Shown here in pieces: positions 54,702 to 64,000 of a stretch of DNA of 64,000 bases; the first letter of the stretch is position 1; each line of letters starts with the position of its first letter. Made by a program: the position numbers and the translations under genes. The stretch lies in NCBI RefSeq assembly GCF_900141745.1, contig NZ_FSRM01000002.1, positions 434,001 through 498,000 of the forward strand. Direction: 5' to 3'. Under the pieces are notes generated by a model, which did not search any database, was not told the origin of the DNA, and saw only the letters and a list, made by a program, of their open reading frames with translations. This stretch comes from Paraburkholderia phenazinium (GTDB taxonomy: Bacteria > Pseudomonadota > Gammaproteobacteria > Burkholderiales > Burkholderiaceae).

Positions 54702-54812
54702 GGCATGTCCTTCAAAGGTACGAAATTCGTGACGGCGGCCGGTGCCGGGGAAGCATCCGGGTCGCGCCGATGTCCTGCGTACTTCCTGCAACGCCTCGCC
54801 GGCTTGTGATCG

Positions 54813-55307
54813 TCACACACGGACGTAAGCAGCGAGTGTCTCGGGAAGCAGCGGTTTCAGTTCGTGCACGCCTTGGACCGCGTAGGGCCGCAACAAGGCG
54901 TTGCGCCAGAATTCCTGCTGGGGCAGTTCGGTCAGGCCTGCGAGGGCGACCAGAATCAGCACCAGGATGACCCCGCGAACGAGGCCGAACATCAAACCCA
55001 GCGAGCGGTCCACACCGCTCAAACCGGACGCCTGCACGAGCCGGCTCAACAGCGCGTTGGCGACACCCACCACCAGCATCACGCCGATCACCAGCAAGGC
55101 AAAAGCCAGCAGCCATTGAGTCAAAGCGCCACCCGGCCACCTGGCGGGCATATACGGCACCACATAGCCGACGAAATGGCAGGCAATCAAAAACGCTGCA
55201 ACCCAGCCGATCAGCCCGAATATCTCGGACAGAAAACCGCGCCAACCGCCCCGCAGGGCCGACAAACCTATCACCGCCATTACAGCGTAGTCGAAGGCAG
55301 TGAACAT
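54813..55307 (-). CDS. cvpA: CvpA family inner-membrane protein
   Basis: 164 residues with four hydrophobic helices (FDYAVMAVIGLSALRGGW, IFGLIGWVAAFLIACHFVGYVV, LTQWLLAFALLVIGVMLVVGVANALLSRL, LMFGLVRGVILVLILVALAGL). The GWRGFLSEIFGLIGW and SGVDRSLGLMFGLVRG segments are typical for CvpA. The protein is named for its effect on colicin V production in E. coli; its basic role is unknown. The gene sits between the SPOR-protein gene (7-base gap) and purF (111-base gap), on the same strand. Confidence 0.92.
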   Translation of the reverse strand: MFTAFDYAVMAVIGLSALRGGWRGFLSEIFGLIGWVAAFLIACHFVGYVVPYMPARWPGGALTQWLLAFALLVIGVMLVVGVANALLSRLVQASGLSGVDRSLGLMFGLVRGVILVLILVALAGLTELPQQEFWRNALLRPYAVQGVHELKPLLPETLAAYVRV

Positions 55308-55314
55308 CGCTGAC

Positions 55315-56226
55315 TTACTGTGCCGAGCCGTTGTTCGAGCCCGACGTCAGGCCGGCTTCACGGACCTTCGCAATCGCTGCCGAGGCGGCGGTCCGGTCAG
55401 CGAACGGGCCTGCGCGCAGAAGCGTACGGGTCGTGCCGTCAGCCTGTTTCCTGTGCTCGATATATGCGGGCACTCCCGCTGCTTTCAACTTGGACGTCCA
55501 GGCTTTCGCGCTCGCGTCGTCCGGGAACGAACCCAGTTGCACCGCGAAACGGCTGCCCGGCGGCGAGGCCGGCGTGCCGGAATCGGCATCTGCGGCGGCC
55601 GCGTCGGGGTTGCTTGTGGTCGCGGTGGCGTTCGTATTGTTCGTGTTGGCGGCGCTTTGAGTCGGCGCAGGGGTCGGCTTAGACGGTTTCTTCGAAGCAG
55701 GCACTTGCGTCGACGCCACAGCGGACGCTTGCGACTTGCTGCTCTTGCCGGCTTGCGCCGGTGCAGCGGCCGTGCCCTGCTGCGTCATGGTGTTTGTCGG
55801 AGCGGGCGCGGCCGGAGCCGGCGCTACGCCGGAGGCTGCGAGGGCGCTATTCGCGCTATCTGGGGCCGGATTATCAGGTGCGACACCTGCCTGGGTGTCT
55901 TCATCGGCAGCGGCCGCTTTGGGCGCCGGACGGGTGGGGATATCGATGGCGATATCGTCCGTTACAGGTTTCGGATGCGAATCCAGCACCATGGGCAGGA
56001 TCACGACCGCTGCCACCACCATGGCTATCGCGCCTACCAGGCGGCGACGCGCGCGCTGTTTTTCAGGCAACGTAGGGTCGAGCAGCATTGCATCAGCGTC
56101 AGGCCGTTCCGTGCGGCGGGTGGTTCGCCGCTCCACGCGCTCGCCACGGGCGGCCCGGGTGGAACTCGTATTTGCGCCACGCCGGGTAGGCGTGTCGTCT
56201 TTCTTGCCGAACGAGAAAATTCCCAT
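55315..56226 (-). CDS. SPOR-domain protein (DedD-like)
   Basis: 303 residues in the single-pass layout of DedD-type cell-division proteins. A basic cytoplasmic region (about 1-60) leads to a membrane helix (LVGAIAMVVAAVVILPMVL), then a long Ala/Pro/Ser/Thr linker (about 90-220), and a C-terminal SPOR domain (SRFAVQLGSFPDDASAKAWTSKLKAAGVPAY through TLLRAGPFADRTAASAAIAKV) that binds denuded peptidoglycan at the septum. Gene order folC-SPOR-cvpA-purF matches the E. coli folC-dedD-cvpA-purF string, which supports the DedD assignment. Confidence 0.92.
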   Translation of the reverse strand: MGIFSFGKKDDTPTRRGANTSSTRAARGERVERRTTRRTERPDADAMLLDPTLPEKQRARRRLVGAIAMVVAAVVILPMVLDSHPKPVTDDIAIDIPTRPAPKAAAADEDTQAGVAPDNPAPDSANSALAASGVAPAPAAPAPTNTMTQQGTAAAPAQAGKSSKSQASAVASTQVPASKKPSKPTPAPTQSAANTNNTNATATTSNPDAAAADADSGTPASPPGSRFAVQLGSFPDDASAKAWTSKLKAAGVPAYIEHRKQADGTTRTLLRAGPFADRTAASAAIAKVREAGLTSGSNNGSAQ

Positions 56227-56255
56227 GAATGGCTTGGTTCGAGGCTGCCGCCCGT

Positions 56256-57569
56256 TCAGTGTTGCTGCGATTTACGGTAGGCCATTACGCCGGCTACCGT
56301 ATAGAAACTGCCGAAAACCACGATTCTATCATTCTCCGAGGCCCGTTTTAGCGCGTCTTGGAAAGCCTCGGCCGGCGATTCGAACCGCGTGATGCTGCTA
56401 TCGGGGCCATCCGTCACACCGCACTCGCGCAGGGTGGCGTCGAGAAACTCGGCGGACGCCGCTCGCGGGCTCGGCAGACCGGTTACGCACCAATGGGCGA
56501 CTTCGCCTTTCAGGTGTTCGATCACGCCAGCGATGTCCTTGTCGCGCATCGCGCCAAATACGGCATACGTGTACGGAAAATAACCCATATTGCCGAGATT
56601 CTGCGATAAAACTGCAGCAGCATGTGGGTTGTGACCAACATCGAGGACGATGGCCGGTTTGCCCGGCAGCACCTGAAAACGGCCCGCCAGTTCGACGTTC
56701 GCCAGACCCAGACGGATGTCCTGCGCGGAAACAGGCAGACGGTCCCGCAAAGCCTCGAGGCCCGCCAGCGCGGCGGAGGTATTGATGAGCTGATTCGCGC
56801 CGCGCAGCGCCGGGTAGGCGAGCGCTGAGCGGCGCAGCGTGCGGCCCACATAGCTCCATTGCTGACGCTCGCTGCCGGCCTGGCCTTCATAGCGAAAATC
56901 GCGGCCGAAGAGCCATAGATCGGCTCCGATCGCTTCTGCATGATCAATCAGCGTTTGTGGCGGCACCGGGTCCGCGCAGATCGCCGGCCTGCCGGCGCGG
57001 AAAATGCCGGCTTTCTCGAAGCCGATTTTCTCGCGCGTATCGCCGAGGTATTCGGTGTGATCGATGTCGATGCTCGTGACGATCGCACAATCGGCGTCGA
57101 GGATGTTGACCGCATCGAGACGTCCGCCGAGGCCCACCTCGAGAATGACCGCATCCAGCCCGCTCGCGGCAAACAGATGCATGATGGCCAGCGTCGTGAA
57201 TTCGAAGTACGTCAACGAGACCGGTTCCGCGAGGCTCAGGCGCGCCGCTTCGACCGCCTCGAAATGTGCCAGCAGGTCGGCGTCGCTCGCCACCTCGCCG
57301 TTTACCCGCGCCCGTTCGTTGAACGTAAGGAGATGCGGGGAAGTGTGGCAACCCACTCGATAACCTGCGCGCAGCAAGATCGTTTCGAGGATCGCACACG
57401 TCGAGCCTTTGCCGTTGGTGCCGCCCACCGTGATCACCGGGCAGTCGAACGACAGTTGCAGCGCGTCGCGCACCTTGCTGATCCGCGTCAGCCCCATGTC
57501 GATACCGACCGGATGCGCGGATTCGAGGTGCTTGAGCCAGGCGTCGAGAGTCGGGAATGTGGTGGTCAT
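56256..57569 (-). CDS. folC: Bifunctional folylpolyglutamate synthase/dihydrofolate synthase
   Basis: 437 residues. The Mur-ligase-type ATP loop VITVGGTNGKGSTCAILE is near residue 50, followed by GCHTSPHLLTFNERARVNG, LEVGLGGRLDAVN and SIDIDHTEYLGDTREKIGFEKAGIFR. The C-terminal domain begins near LAGRFQVLPGKPAIVLDVGHNPHAA. FolC adds glutamate to dihydropteroate and to folates. It is followed after 29 bases by the SPOR-protein gene and preceded by accD, with a strong hairpin in between. Confidence 0.96.
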   Translation of the reverse strand: MTTTFPTLDAWLKHLESAHPVGIDMGLTRISKVRDALQLSFDCPVITVGGTNGKGSTCAILETILLRAGYRVGCHTSPHLLTFNERARVNGEVASDADLLAHFEAVEAARLSLAEPVSLTYFEFTTLAIMHLFAASGLDAVILEVGLGGRLDAVNILDADCAIVTSIDIDHTEYLGDTREKIGFEKAGIFRAGRPAICADPVPPQTLIDHAEAIGADLWLFGRDFRYEGQAGSERQQWSYVGRTLRRSALAYPALRGANQLINTSAALAGLEALRDRLPVSAQDIRLGLANVELAGRFQVLPGKPAIVLDVGHNPHAAAVLSQNLGNMGYFPYTYAVFGAMRDKDIAGVIEHLKGEVAHWCVTGLPSPRAASAEFLDATLRECGVTDGPDSSITRFESPAEAFQDALKRASENDRIVVFGSFYTVAGVMAYRKSQQH

Positions 57570-57630
57570 CTGCTGCGTCGGTTAGGCGGTGTTGCGAACT
57601 TGCGCGAGACCGCGATTATCCCGGAAATGA

Positions 57631-57670
57631 CAGCGCGCCGCTTGATGACCTCTCGCGGCGCGCTGTTTTT
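57631..57670. terminator. Strong hairpin between accD and folC
   Basis: CAGCGCGCCGC and GCGGCGCGCTG form a perfect 11-base stem with a 13-base loop, followed by TTTTT on the plus strand. Both flanking genes run on the minus strand, where the bases after the stem are TCATTTCC, so as an accD terminator it would be imperfect. It may be bidirectional. Confidence 0.6.
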
Positions 57671-57743
57671 ACACTGCCGTGCTGTGTAGCGCGGCATCGA
57701 AGGCTTTTGTGGCAGCTGCGTTCGTTACGTTCGCTGCGTTCGT

Positions 57744-58616
57744 TCAGGCTACCGCGTCAGCCGGCTGGCGGGACATCAGAGCCATCAGACGCGCGATTTC
57801 CTCACGCAGCTTGCGACGATCGACGATCATGTCGACCGCGCCCTTCGTCAGCAGGAATTCGGCACGCTGGAAGCCTTCCGGCAGCTTTTCGCGCACGGTT
57901 TGCTCGATCACTCGAGGGCCGGCAAAGCCGATCAGCGCCTTCGGCTCCGCGATCACCACGTCGCCGAGGAACGCGAAGCTCGCCGACACGCCGCCCATGG
58001 TTGGATCGGTCAGCACCGAGATGAACGGCAGCTTGGCGTCGGACAGCTTGGTCAGCATTGCCGTGGTCTTGGCCATCTGCATCAGCGACAACAGGCTTTC
58101 CTGCATCCGCGCGCCGCCCGAAGCGGTGAAGCAGATAAACGGCACGTTCTGCTCGAGTGCGTTCTGCGCGCCGCGTGCGAAGCGCTCGCCGACTACCGAA
58201 CCCATCGAGCCGCCCATGAACGAGAACTCGAAGCAGGCCACCACGCACGGCAGCGTGTGAATCGCGCCACCCATGACGACCATCGCGTCGGTTTCGTCGG
58301 TTTCATCCATCGCCTCTTTCAGGCGTTCCGGGTACTTGCGGCTGTCCTTGAACTTGAGTGCATCGACCGGCAGGATCTCCTGGCCGATTTCGTAGCGGCC
58401 TTCCGGATCGAGCAGACCGTCGAGGCGCTCACGTGCGCCGATGCGCATGTGATGGTCGCACTTCGGGCACACGTGCAGATTGGCCTCGACGTCGTTGCGG
58501 TACAGCACCGCTTCGCACGACGGGCACTTGATCCACAGGCCTTCCGGAATCCCTTTACGGTTTTTCGGATCGGTTTGCTTGATTTTGGGTGGCAGCAGCT
58601 TGTCGAGCCAGCTCAT
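57744..58616 (-). CDS. accD: Acetyl-CoA carboxylase carboxyltransferase subunit beta
   Basis: 290 residues from the ATG at 58614-58616 ([21 protein letters not shown]), standard for AccD. The zinc ribbon uses CPSCEAVLY and HVCPKCDHH (CxxC pairs, about residues 31-53). The carboxyltransferase core has [19 protein letters not shown] and [47 protein letters not shown]. It works with AccA in the malonyl-CoA step of fatty-acid synthesis. It starts 82 bases after trpA on the same strand, the usual proteobacterial trpA-accD-folC order. Confidence 0.97.
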   Translation of the reverse strand: MSWLDKLLPPKIKQTDPKNRKGIPEGLWIKCPSCEAVLYRNDVEANLHVCPKCDHHMRIGARERLDGLLDPEGRYEIGQEILPVDALKFKDSRKYPERLKEAMDETDETDAMVVMGGAIHTLPCVVACFEFSFMGGSMGSVVGERFARGAQNALEQNVPFICFTASGGARMQESLLSLMQMAKTTAMLTKLSDAKLPFISVLTDPTMGGVSASFAFLGDVVIAEPKALIGFAGPRVIEQTVREKLPEGFQRAEFLLTKGAVDMIVDRRKLREEIARLMALMSRQPADAVA

Positions 58617-58698
58617 GGTGATTCCTTCTTGGGTCTTCGGTACGCACAACGGCGGGGATAAACCCCGCCGCAAGCCTACAGCAGACAAAAAATAACGG

Positions 58699-59514
58699 TT
58701 ATCGGGCGGTCGCGCCAATGCCGTCGAGCGCCTCGCGGATCTCCGCGATGAAACGCGTCAGCGTCTCGGCGGCTGCCTCCGGTGCGGCTTTTTCGAGCAA
58801 TTGCACGATACGGCTGCCGATCACGACGGCATCGGAGACTTCGGCCACCAAGCGCGCTGTCTGGGCGTCCCGGATGCCAAAACCGACGCCCACCGGCAGG
58901 GGAACGCGCGACTTGATGGCGGGGATTTTACTCGCGATGCTGGAAACGTCCAGATTTGCCGCTCCGGTGACCCCTTTCAGCGACACATAGTAGACGTAGC
59001 CGCTGGCGATTTTGCCGACTTCAGCGATGCGATCGTCAGTCGACGTGGGGGCGAGCAGGAAGATAGGGTCGATGCCAGAAGATCGCATCTTTTCGGCGAA
59101 GATCACAGACTCTTCCGGCGGATAATCGACCACTAGCACACCATCCACGCCGGCTTCCTGCGCCGCTGCAGCGAACGCCTCAACGCCCATCCGTTCGATC
59201 GGATTGGCATAGCCCATCAGCACGACCGGCGTCTTGTCATCGCGCTCGCGAAACTTCTTCACGTCGGCCAGCACGTGGCGCAGCGAGACGCCATGCGCCA
59301 GCGCGCGCTCCGACGAGGCCTGGATGACCGGGCCGTCGGCCATCGGATCGGAGAACGGGACACCCAGTTCGATCACGTCCGCGCCGCCGGCGGCCAGCGC
59401 GTGCATGAACTCGACGGTGCGAGCCGGATCCGGATCGCCCGCCGTCATGAATGGGATCAGTCCTTTCTTGCCTTGCGCAGCCAATGCTGCAAATGTGTTC
59501 TTGATACGGGACAT
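58699..59514 (-). CDS. trpA: Tryptophan synthase alpha subunit
   Basis: 271 residues. The catalytic acids are in [20 protein letters not shown] (Glu and Asp of the indole-glycerol-phosphate site), with [33 protein letters not shown] and the phosphate-binding [12 protein letters not shown] and [10 protein letters not shown] segments. TrpA splits indole-3-glycerol phosphate and channels indole to TrpB. It is separated from trpB by the DNA-methyltransferase gene, an arrangement found in Burkholderiaceae. Confidence 0.97.
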   Translation of the reverse strand: MSRIKNTFAALAAQGKKGLIPFMTAGDPDPARTVEFMHALAAGGADVIELGVPFSDPMADGPVIQASSERALAHGVSLRHVLADVKKFRERDDKTPVVLMGYANPIERMGVEAFAAAAQEAGVDGVLVVDYPPEESVIFAEKMRSSGIDPIFLLAPTSTDDRIAEVGKIASGYVYYVSLKGVTGAANLDVSSIASKIPAIKSRVPLPVGVGFGIRDAQTARLVAEVSDAVVIGSRIVQLLEKAAPEAAAETLTRFIAEIREALDGIGATAR

Positions 59515-59620
59515 GGAAATTTTCTCGAAAATAGTTAGCTGCGCGTTCGTTGCTTTTTGGAGCCTATTCCCTGATTTTTACAACCTGTTCGGCGCTATAT
59601 ACGCGCTTAGGGGCGTTAGC

Positions 59621-60586
59621 TCAGGTTTCAACATCCACAGATGCAACGGGCGTGGCGGGTTCGGTCAGCGCAACCGGCGCGGCCGCGCTGACGCGTTCAC
59701 GCGCTATCGCGCAGTAACTTTCATTAATTTCATAGCCGACGAATTCGCGCCTCTGACGTGCGCAAGCGACTGCCGTGGTGCCGCTACCCATGAACGGGTC
59801 AAGCACGCGGCCGCCCGGCGGGCAGCTCGCGAGCACCATCCGCTCGACGATCTCCAAAGGTTTCTGGGTCGGGTGATCGACCCGCTCGGCATGCTGCCGA
59901 TGCAGGCGCGATACCGACCAGACATCCTTCGGGTTATAGCCTTGCTCCAGCCACTTGCTGCCTTCGAACAACTTGCGCGAACGCGCCTTCTTCGTGATGG
60001 CATCGTACGGGATGCGGACGGGATCGAGATCGAAGTAGTAATCCTTCGACACCGCGAAAAAGCCGACGTTGTCGTGCACGGACGTGAAGCGACGGGTGGT
60101 GCCGCCCATGCTCGGCACGCGCCGGTCCCAGATGATCTCGTTGACCATCGTGAGACGAGTCTTCAGGAAGCAGAAGATTTCCGGTGCGTATTGCCACGTG
60201 CAAAAGATATACAGCGAACCGGACGGCTTGAGCTTCGGGATCGCCAGCTCAAGCCAGCTACGCGTCCAGGCGATAAAGTCGTCGCCCGAACGCATATCGG
60301 AGTCGTTGCCGTAGTCCTTGCCGAGCCCATACGGCGGATCGGCAAGGATCAGGTCGATCGACGCATCCGGCAGGTTCGCCACATCGGTCAGAAAATCGCG
60401 GTTCAAGAGCTGAATACCGGCGGGCACCACAGGCAAAGCAGCCGGAGACGCCAATGCAGGCGCCTCGGTTGCTTCGACCTGGGGCGTTTCGGCTTGAGCT
60501 GTTACAGCCTCGGCCATCGCGGCCTCAGTCGCTCCAGCCTCGGGGTCGTCGATCGCCGGTTGCGGCTCGTCGAACTCGTCGCGCAT
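59621..60586 (-). CDS. Orphan site-specific DNA methyltransferase (beta-class N6-adenine/N4-cytosine type)
   Basis: 321 residues. Motif IV is DPPYG in IDLILADPPYGLGKDYGND (about residue 83), and motif I is DPFMGSGTTAVACARQ near residue 273, so the order IV before I marks a beta-class enzyme; DPPY favours adenine N6 methylation. Residues 1-55 are a low-complexity Glu/Ala/Pro leader, the last 25 a Val/Ala/Pro tail. No restriction endonuclease gene is nearby, so it is an orphan methyltransferase. It sits inside the trp operon, 11 bases after trpB and 106 before trpA, and is therefore probably expressed with tryptophan genes. From memory, a B. cenocepacia homologue methylates GTWWAC; the target here is not shown by sequence. 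Confidence 0.9.
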   Translation of the reverse strand: MRDEFDEPQPAIDDPEAGATEAAMAEAVTAQAETPQVEATEAPALASPAALPVVPAGIQLLNRDFLTDVANLPDASIDLILADPPYGLGKDYGNDSDMRSGDDFIAWTRSWLELAIPKLKPSGSLYIFCTWQYAPEIFCFLKTRLTMVNEIIWDRRVPSMGGTTRRFTSVHDNVGFFAVSKDYYFDLDPVRIPYDAITKKARSRKLFEGSKWLEQGYNPKDVWSVSRLHRQHAERVDHPTQKPLEIVERMVLASCPPGGRVLDPFMGSGTTAVACARQRREFVGYEINESYCAIARERVSAAAPVALTEPATPVASVDVET

Positions 60587-60597
60587 CGTCGCGGCGC

Positions 60598-61791
60598 TCA
60601 GAACGTGATACCCGATCGCTCAGCGACCGTGTGCATGTCCTTGTCGCCGCGACCCGACAGGTTCACCAGAAGGCACTTGTCCTTCGGCAAGGTCGGCGCG
60701 AGTTTGGCCGCATAGGCCAGCGCGTGGCTCGATTCGAGCGCCGGAATGATGCCCTCGATCCGGCAGCAATCGTGGAACGCCTTGAGCGCTTCTTCGTCGG
60801 TGATGCCGACGTATTGCGCACGGCCAGTTTCGTGCAACCAGGCGTGCTCCGGGCCGACGCCCGGATAGTCGAGACCCGCCGACACCGAATGCGTCTCGAT
60901 AATCTGGCCGTTTTCGTCCTGCAGCAGATAGGTGCGGTTACCGTGCAAGACTCCCGGGCTACCGCCGATCAGCGAAGCCGCATGGCGACCCGTGTCGAGG
61001 CCATCCCCGGCAGCTTCAACGCCGATCAACTGCACTTCTTTGTCATCGATATATGGGTAAAAGATGCCCATCGCGTTAGATCCACCGCCCACGCACGCGA
61101 TTACCGCATCCGGCTGACGGCCGACCAGTTCGGGCATCTGCACCTTGCACTCATCGCCGATCACGCGCTGGAAATCGCGCACCATCATCGGATACGGATG
61201 CGGACCCGCGACCGTGCCAATGATGTAGAACGTGCTTTCGACGTTGGTGACCCAGTCGCGCATTGCTTCGTTGAGCGAGTCTTTCAGCGTTTTGGATCCC
61301 GATTCGACCGGCACAACGGTAGCGCCAAGCAGTTTCATGCGATACACGTTGGCGGCCTGCCGGCGTACGTCCTCCGAACCCATGTAGACCACGCACTCCA
61401 TGCCGAAGCGGGCAGCAATGGTCGCCGTGGCGACCCCGTGCTGCCCCGCGCCGGTTTCCGCGATCACTCGCTTCTTGCCCATGCGTTTGGCGAGCAGGGC
61501 CTGGCCGATTACGTTGTTGATCTTGTGGGCGCCAGTGTGATTCAGGTCTTCACGCTTGAGGAAAACCTGAGCGCCGCCAAGCAGTTCGCTCCAGCGCTGA
61601 GCATGATAAATCGGGGAAGGACGGCCAACGAAGTGCTTCAGTTCGCGTTCATATTCAGCAACGAACTCGGGGTCTTTCTGGAATTTTTCGTAGGCTTCAC
61701 GCAGCTCGTTGAGTGCATGGACCAACGTTTCAGCGACGAACACGCCGCCAAATTGGCCGAAATGGCCTCGTTCATCGGGCAAGTTATACAT
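60598..61791 (-). CDS. trpB: Tryptophan synthase beta subunit
   Basis: 397 residues, normal for TrpB. The PLP lysine is in [45 protein letters not shown] is the phosphate-binding glycine loop, and [15 protein letters not shown] is the substrate region. TrpB condenses indole with serine. It is preceded by trpF (60-base gap) and followed by the methyltransferase gene. Confidence 0.98.
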   Translation of the reverse strand: MYNLPDERGHFGQFGGVFVAETLVHALNELREAYEKFQKDPEFVAEYERELKHFVGRPSPIYHAQRWSELLGGAQVFLKREDLNHTGAHKINNVIGQALLAKRMGKKRVIAETGAGQHGVATATIAARFGMECVVYMGSEDVRRQAANVYRMKLLGATVVPVESGSKTLKDSLNEAMRDWVTNVESTFYIIGTVAGPHPYPMMVRDFQRVIGDECKVQMPELVGRQPDAVIACVGGGSNAMGIFYPYIDDKEVQLIGVEAAGDGLDTGRHAASLIGGSPGVLHGNRTYLLQDENGQIIETHSVSAGLDYPGVGPEHAWLHETGRAQYVGITDEEALKAFHDCCRIEGIIPALESSHALAYAAKLAPTLPKDKCLLVNLSGRGDKDMHTVAERSGITF

Positions 61792-61851
61792 GGTGTCACT
61801 CTTCTCAGTGTACCGGACCGCCCGCTTCGTGCGAGGCCGGCTCCGGCGGAA

Positions 61852-62580
61852 TCACTCTGCGTCCGCCGCGCGCACTGCGCGTACGAACGCCGCCATCCGG
61901 GCATGATCTTTCACGCCCTTGGCGCCCGCTACTTCGATGCCGCTCGAGACATCGACCGCGTACGGGCGCACGCGATGAATCGCATCACTGACGTTTTGCG
62001 CGTTCAACCCACCACTCAAAACGGCCCGACGCGCGAGCTCTGCTGGAATAAGTGACCAATCGAAAACCTTCCCGCCGCCGCCATAGCCTTCGACATGGGT
62101 GTCGAACAGAAGAGCGCTGGCAGCTGCATAGTTAAGTGCCGATTTTACCAAATCGGCTTGCTGAGTATCGGCCTCAACCCGCAAAGCGCGCAACCAAGGC
62201 AAACCCGCAACGCTGGCGAGCGCCTCACACTGCTGAGGCGTCTCGTCGCCGTGGAACTGTAGCAGGGTGAGCGGAACGTTGCTTACCACCTCGCGCATCC
62301 ACTCGGGCGACGCGTTCACGAACAGCCCTACCACCGACACGAACGGCGGGACGTCCCGCACCAGTTCGAGCGCCTGCGCTACGTTAATCGAGCGCGAACT
62401 GGGCGGATAGAAATTGAGGCCGATAGCATCCGCGCCGAGGTCGATGGCGTGGGCCACGTCCTCGGGCTTCGACAACCCGCACAGCTTGATGCGGGTCCGA
62501 TGGGGCGCCGCGGCTTGCGTCGCGCCCTCCTGCTGGGGTGCGCCGGCCGCGGCCGGCTGGTTCAAGGTGGTTGAATTCAT
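61852..62580 (-). CDS. trpF: Phosphoribosylanthranilate isomerase
   Basis: 242 residues from the ATG at 62578-62580, which overlaps the truA stop by 4 bases. An N-terminal 25-residue Ala/Gln-rich extension ([20 protein letters not shown]) precedes the barrel, which begins [18 protein letters not shown] with the catalytic cysteine. The catalytic aspartate is in [21 protein letters not shown], and [10 protein letters not shown] and [18 protein letters not shown] are phosphate-site segments. TrpF isomerises phosphoribosylanthranilate in tryptophan synthesis. An alternative start at 62613 lies inside truA and is less likely. Confidence 0.96.
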   Translation of the reverse strand: MNSTTLNQPAAAGAPQQEGATQAAAPHRTRIKLCGLSKPEDVAHAIDLGADAIGLNFYPPSSRSINVAQALELVRDVPPFVSVVGLFVNASPEWMREVVSNVPLTLLQFHGDETPQQCEALASVAGLPWLRALRVEADTQQADLVKSALNYAAASALLFDTHVEGYGGGGKVFDWSLIPAELARRAVLSGGLNAQNVSDAIHRVRPYAVDVSSGIEVAGAKGVKDHARMAAFVRAVRAADAE

Positions 62581-63398
62581 GATTGCGCTGATTCGGTCCA
62601 AACGGTACTCCACGGCACACTGGCCGCCTGCGCAGCGGGCACCGCGAATTCCTGAGGATAGCCCACTTGCGCGAGATATAGGCCGTCAGGCATGAAAGTA
62701 GGGGCGGCCTGATTGCGATCGCGGCTCGCCAGCACATCGGCCATCCACGCCGCAGGATAGCGCCCACGTCCGACTGCCACGAGACAGCCCATCAGATTGC
62801 GCACCATGTGGTGCAGGAAGGCGTTGGCGCGGAAGCGGAAGTGGATGAAGTCGCCCTGCTGCCGCACGTCGATCTGGTACAGATGCTTGACTGGTGTTTT
62901 CGCCTGGCATTCCGACGAACGGAACGCTGAAAAATCGTTCTCGCCGATCAGATAAGCGGCGGCGGCGCGCATCGCCTCGACGTCGAGCGGCGTGTGCACC
63001 CAGCCGGCGCGTTCGGCCAGCATCGGCGAGCGGACCGGGTGGACGTACAGCGCGTAGTAATAGGTCCGCTCGAACGCCGAAAAGCGCGCGTGGAACGTCT
63101 CCGGCATCGGCTTCGCCCACTGAACCGCGACCGTTTTGGGCAGAAACGCATTGGTGCCGCGCACCCACGAGAAATCCGTACGATCCAGTTCGGTGTCGAA
63201 ATGCACGACCTGTCCGAGGCCGTGCACGCCGGTATCGGTACGGCCGGCCACCACGGTCTGCAGGGGCGTCTGCGCAAATTCGCGGAGCGCTCTTTCGAGC
63301 GCATCCTGGACCGTCTTGCCATGCGGCTGCGACTGCCAGCCGCAAAATGCCGAGCCGTCGTACTGGATTCCTAGCGCAATCCGTGTCACGGCGGGCAT
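62577..63398 (-). CDS. truA: tRNA pseudouridine(38-40) synthase
   Basis: 273 residues, typical for TruA, which makes pseudouridine at positions 38-40 of the tRNA anticodon arm. The catalytic aspartate is in [19 protein letters not shown] (about residue 51-69). Other family segments are [14 protein letters not shown] at the N terminus, [19 protein letters not shown] and the closing [18 protein letters not shown]. It shares one base with the fimV stop and overlaps trpF by 4, the common fimV-truA-trpF order. Confidence 0.97.
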   Translation of the reverse strand: MPAVTRIALGIQYDGSAFCGWQSQPHGKTVQDALERALREFAQTPLQTVVAGRTDTGVHGLGQVVHFDTELDRTDFSWVRGTNAFLPKTVAVQWAKPMPETFHARFSAFERTYYYALYVHPVRSPMLAERAGWVHTPLDVEAMRAAAAYLIGENDFSAFRSSECQAKTPVKHLYQIDVRQQGDFIHFRFRANAFLHHMVRNLMGCLVAVGRGRYPAAWMADVLASRDRNQAAPTFMPDGLYLAQVGYPQEFAVPAAQAASVPWSTVWTESAQS

Positions 63399-64000
63399 TA
63401 CGACAGAGGCCGCAGCGTCGACAGCAACGCCCGCGCTTCGCTGCGCGTGGCAGCGTCGTTCGTATCAATCACTTCCTGGATCAGCGCTCGCGCGCCGGCC
63501 AGATCGCCCAGTTCGATGTACTCGGAGGCCAGATCGAGCTTGTTGCGGGCAATCCGGACCAGGTCATGCGGCGTGAACGACGGCAGCGGTTGCGCGGGAC
63601 TCGGCGGCAACTCCAGATCGAAGTCCAGATTCAGCGCGCCGAAGCCGGCAGCGCCTAGCCCGGCGACGGCCGCTGGGCCTGCCGTGCCTGCAGCGATTTC
63701 TTCGGCGACAGGGAGTGAGCCCGCGGAACCGTGCATGAAGGCGTGCTGCGCGGTGATTACGGGCTCCACAACCGGCTGCGTCGACAGCGAAGCAGGTGGC
63801 GTTACCGGCGTGGCTGGCGATACTGGCTCCGTGCGCGGCGGCAAAGCCATGTCGAGGCTGCCGAAGGCGTCGACTGCGTCGCGGGGGAAGCTGCTTGCGG
63901 CGGCCGGCTCAGATGGGGCGTCGCTGAGGGGCTGCTCTGCCGGGGATGCGTTTTCCTCGACCTGCGGCGCCTGTTCGAATGTTTCGGGCGCGGAGGGCTG
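63398..64000 (-). CDS. fimV: FimV-family protein, C-terminal part
   Basis: About 200 codons of the C terminus; the frame is open to the window edge, so the start lies beyond 64000. The last 60 residues ([55 protein letters not shown]) are the FimV C-terminal TPR-like domain. The preceding 130 residues are Pro/Ala/Glu-rich, the linker typical of this family. FimV is a large peptidoglycan-linked inner-membrane protein needed for type IV pilus assembly and twitching motility in Pseudomonas. Gene position just before truA and the trp genes is the conserved one. Confidence 0.9.
   Translation of the reverse strand, partial: QPSAPETFEQAPQVEENASPAEQPLSDAPSEPAAASSFPRDAVDAFGSLDMALPPRTEPVSPATPVTPPASLSTQPVVEPVITAQHAFMHGSAGSLPVAEEIAAGTAGPAAVAGLGAAGFGALNLDFDLELPPSPAQPLPSFTPHDLVRIARNKLDLASEYIELGDLAGARALIQEVIDTNDAATRSEARALLSTLRPLS

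Noticed and set aside
57715..57745. CGTTCGTTACGTTCG-like tandem repeats near the end of accD
   Set aside because: Short and imperfect, just after the accD stop; no sign of a functional array.
1..64000. tRNA, rRNA, CRISPR arrays, insertion sequences and prophage genes
   Set aside because: None seen: gaps are short, no transposase or integrase motifs, no regularly spaced repeats beyond the three CACGT units.

Overview
The window is GC-rich, tightly packed chromosomal DNA from a member of the Burkholderiaceae, most likely Paraburkholderia or Burkholderia. The clearest evidence is the gene string fimV-truA-trpF-trpB-DNA methyltransferase-trpA-accD-folC-SPOR protein-cvpA-purF-metZ at the right end, which is typical of that group (often on the second chromosome). 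A DUF3563 microprotein, a DUF2782 protein beside thrB and a gamma-alpha-beta FAD sugar/alcohol dehydrogenase agree with this. I see no rRNA, tRNA, CRISPR array, prophage or insertion sequence.

Layout. 1-5.4 kb: the start of a Tat-exported dienelactone hydrolase-like protein (cut by the window edge), NADH dehydrogenase II, DNA polymerase I, and a LOG-family protein whose start codon lies one base from that of polA. 5.4-9.1 kb: a LysR regulator divergent from a two-gene (short-chain) chromate transporter, then AMP nucleosidase. 9.2-14.6 kb: DUF2782 protein, homoserine kinase, a membrane protein, the organic peroxide pair ohrR/ohr, photolyase and a 58-residue DUF3563 protein. 14.7-18.6 kb: a PHB-depolymerase-like esterase, a PAP2 phosphatase, a tautomerase and a divergent LysR regulator. 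18.6-21.1 kb: a small accessory patch with two putative toxin-antitoxin modules (DUF4160/DUF2442 and Xre/RES) flanking a basic secreted protein. 21.1-26.7 kb: a metallophosphatase, the three subunits of a periplasmic FAD dehydrogenase, and a DUF1345 membrane protein.

27.2-45.6 kb is the centrepiece: seven co-directional, mostly overlapping genes for alpha-glucan and trehalose metabolism (glgE, treS fused to maltokinase, glgB, glgX, treZ, malQ, treY). Together they can make trehalose from glucan (TreY/TreZ), interconvert trehalose and maltose (TreS), phosphorylate maltose (maltokinase), polymerise maltose-1-phosphate into glucan (GlgE), branch it (GlgB) and break it down (GlgX, MalQ). GlgE carries about 500 extra N-terminal residues that look like a second, catalytically dead copy of its own GH13 domain. 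The next gene is an M19 dipeptidase with an unusual architecture: a Tat lipoprotein signal buried about 115 residues inside the reading frame.

47.2-53.1 kb: a TauE/SafE exporter, a CNNM/CorC-type membrane protein, a histidine-kinase-like protein with a decayed ATP site, an FKBP isomerase, an AraC regulator and metZ. 53.1-64 kb: the housekeeping string named above, all on the minus strand. I found no single wholly new system. The strongest leads are the GlgE internal duplication, the M19 protein with an internal signal, the pseudokinase-like histidine kinase, the stacked toxin-antitoxin patch, the orphan methyltransferase inside the trp operon, and several uncharacterised palindromes next to regulated genes.
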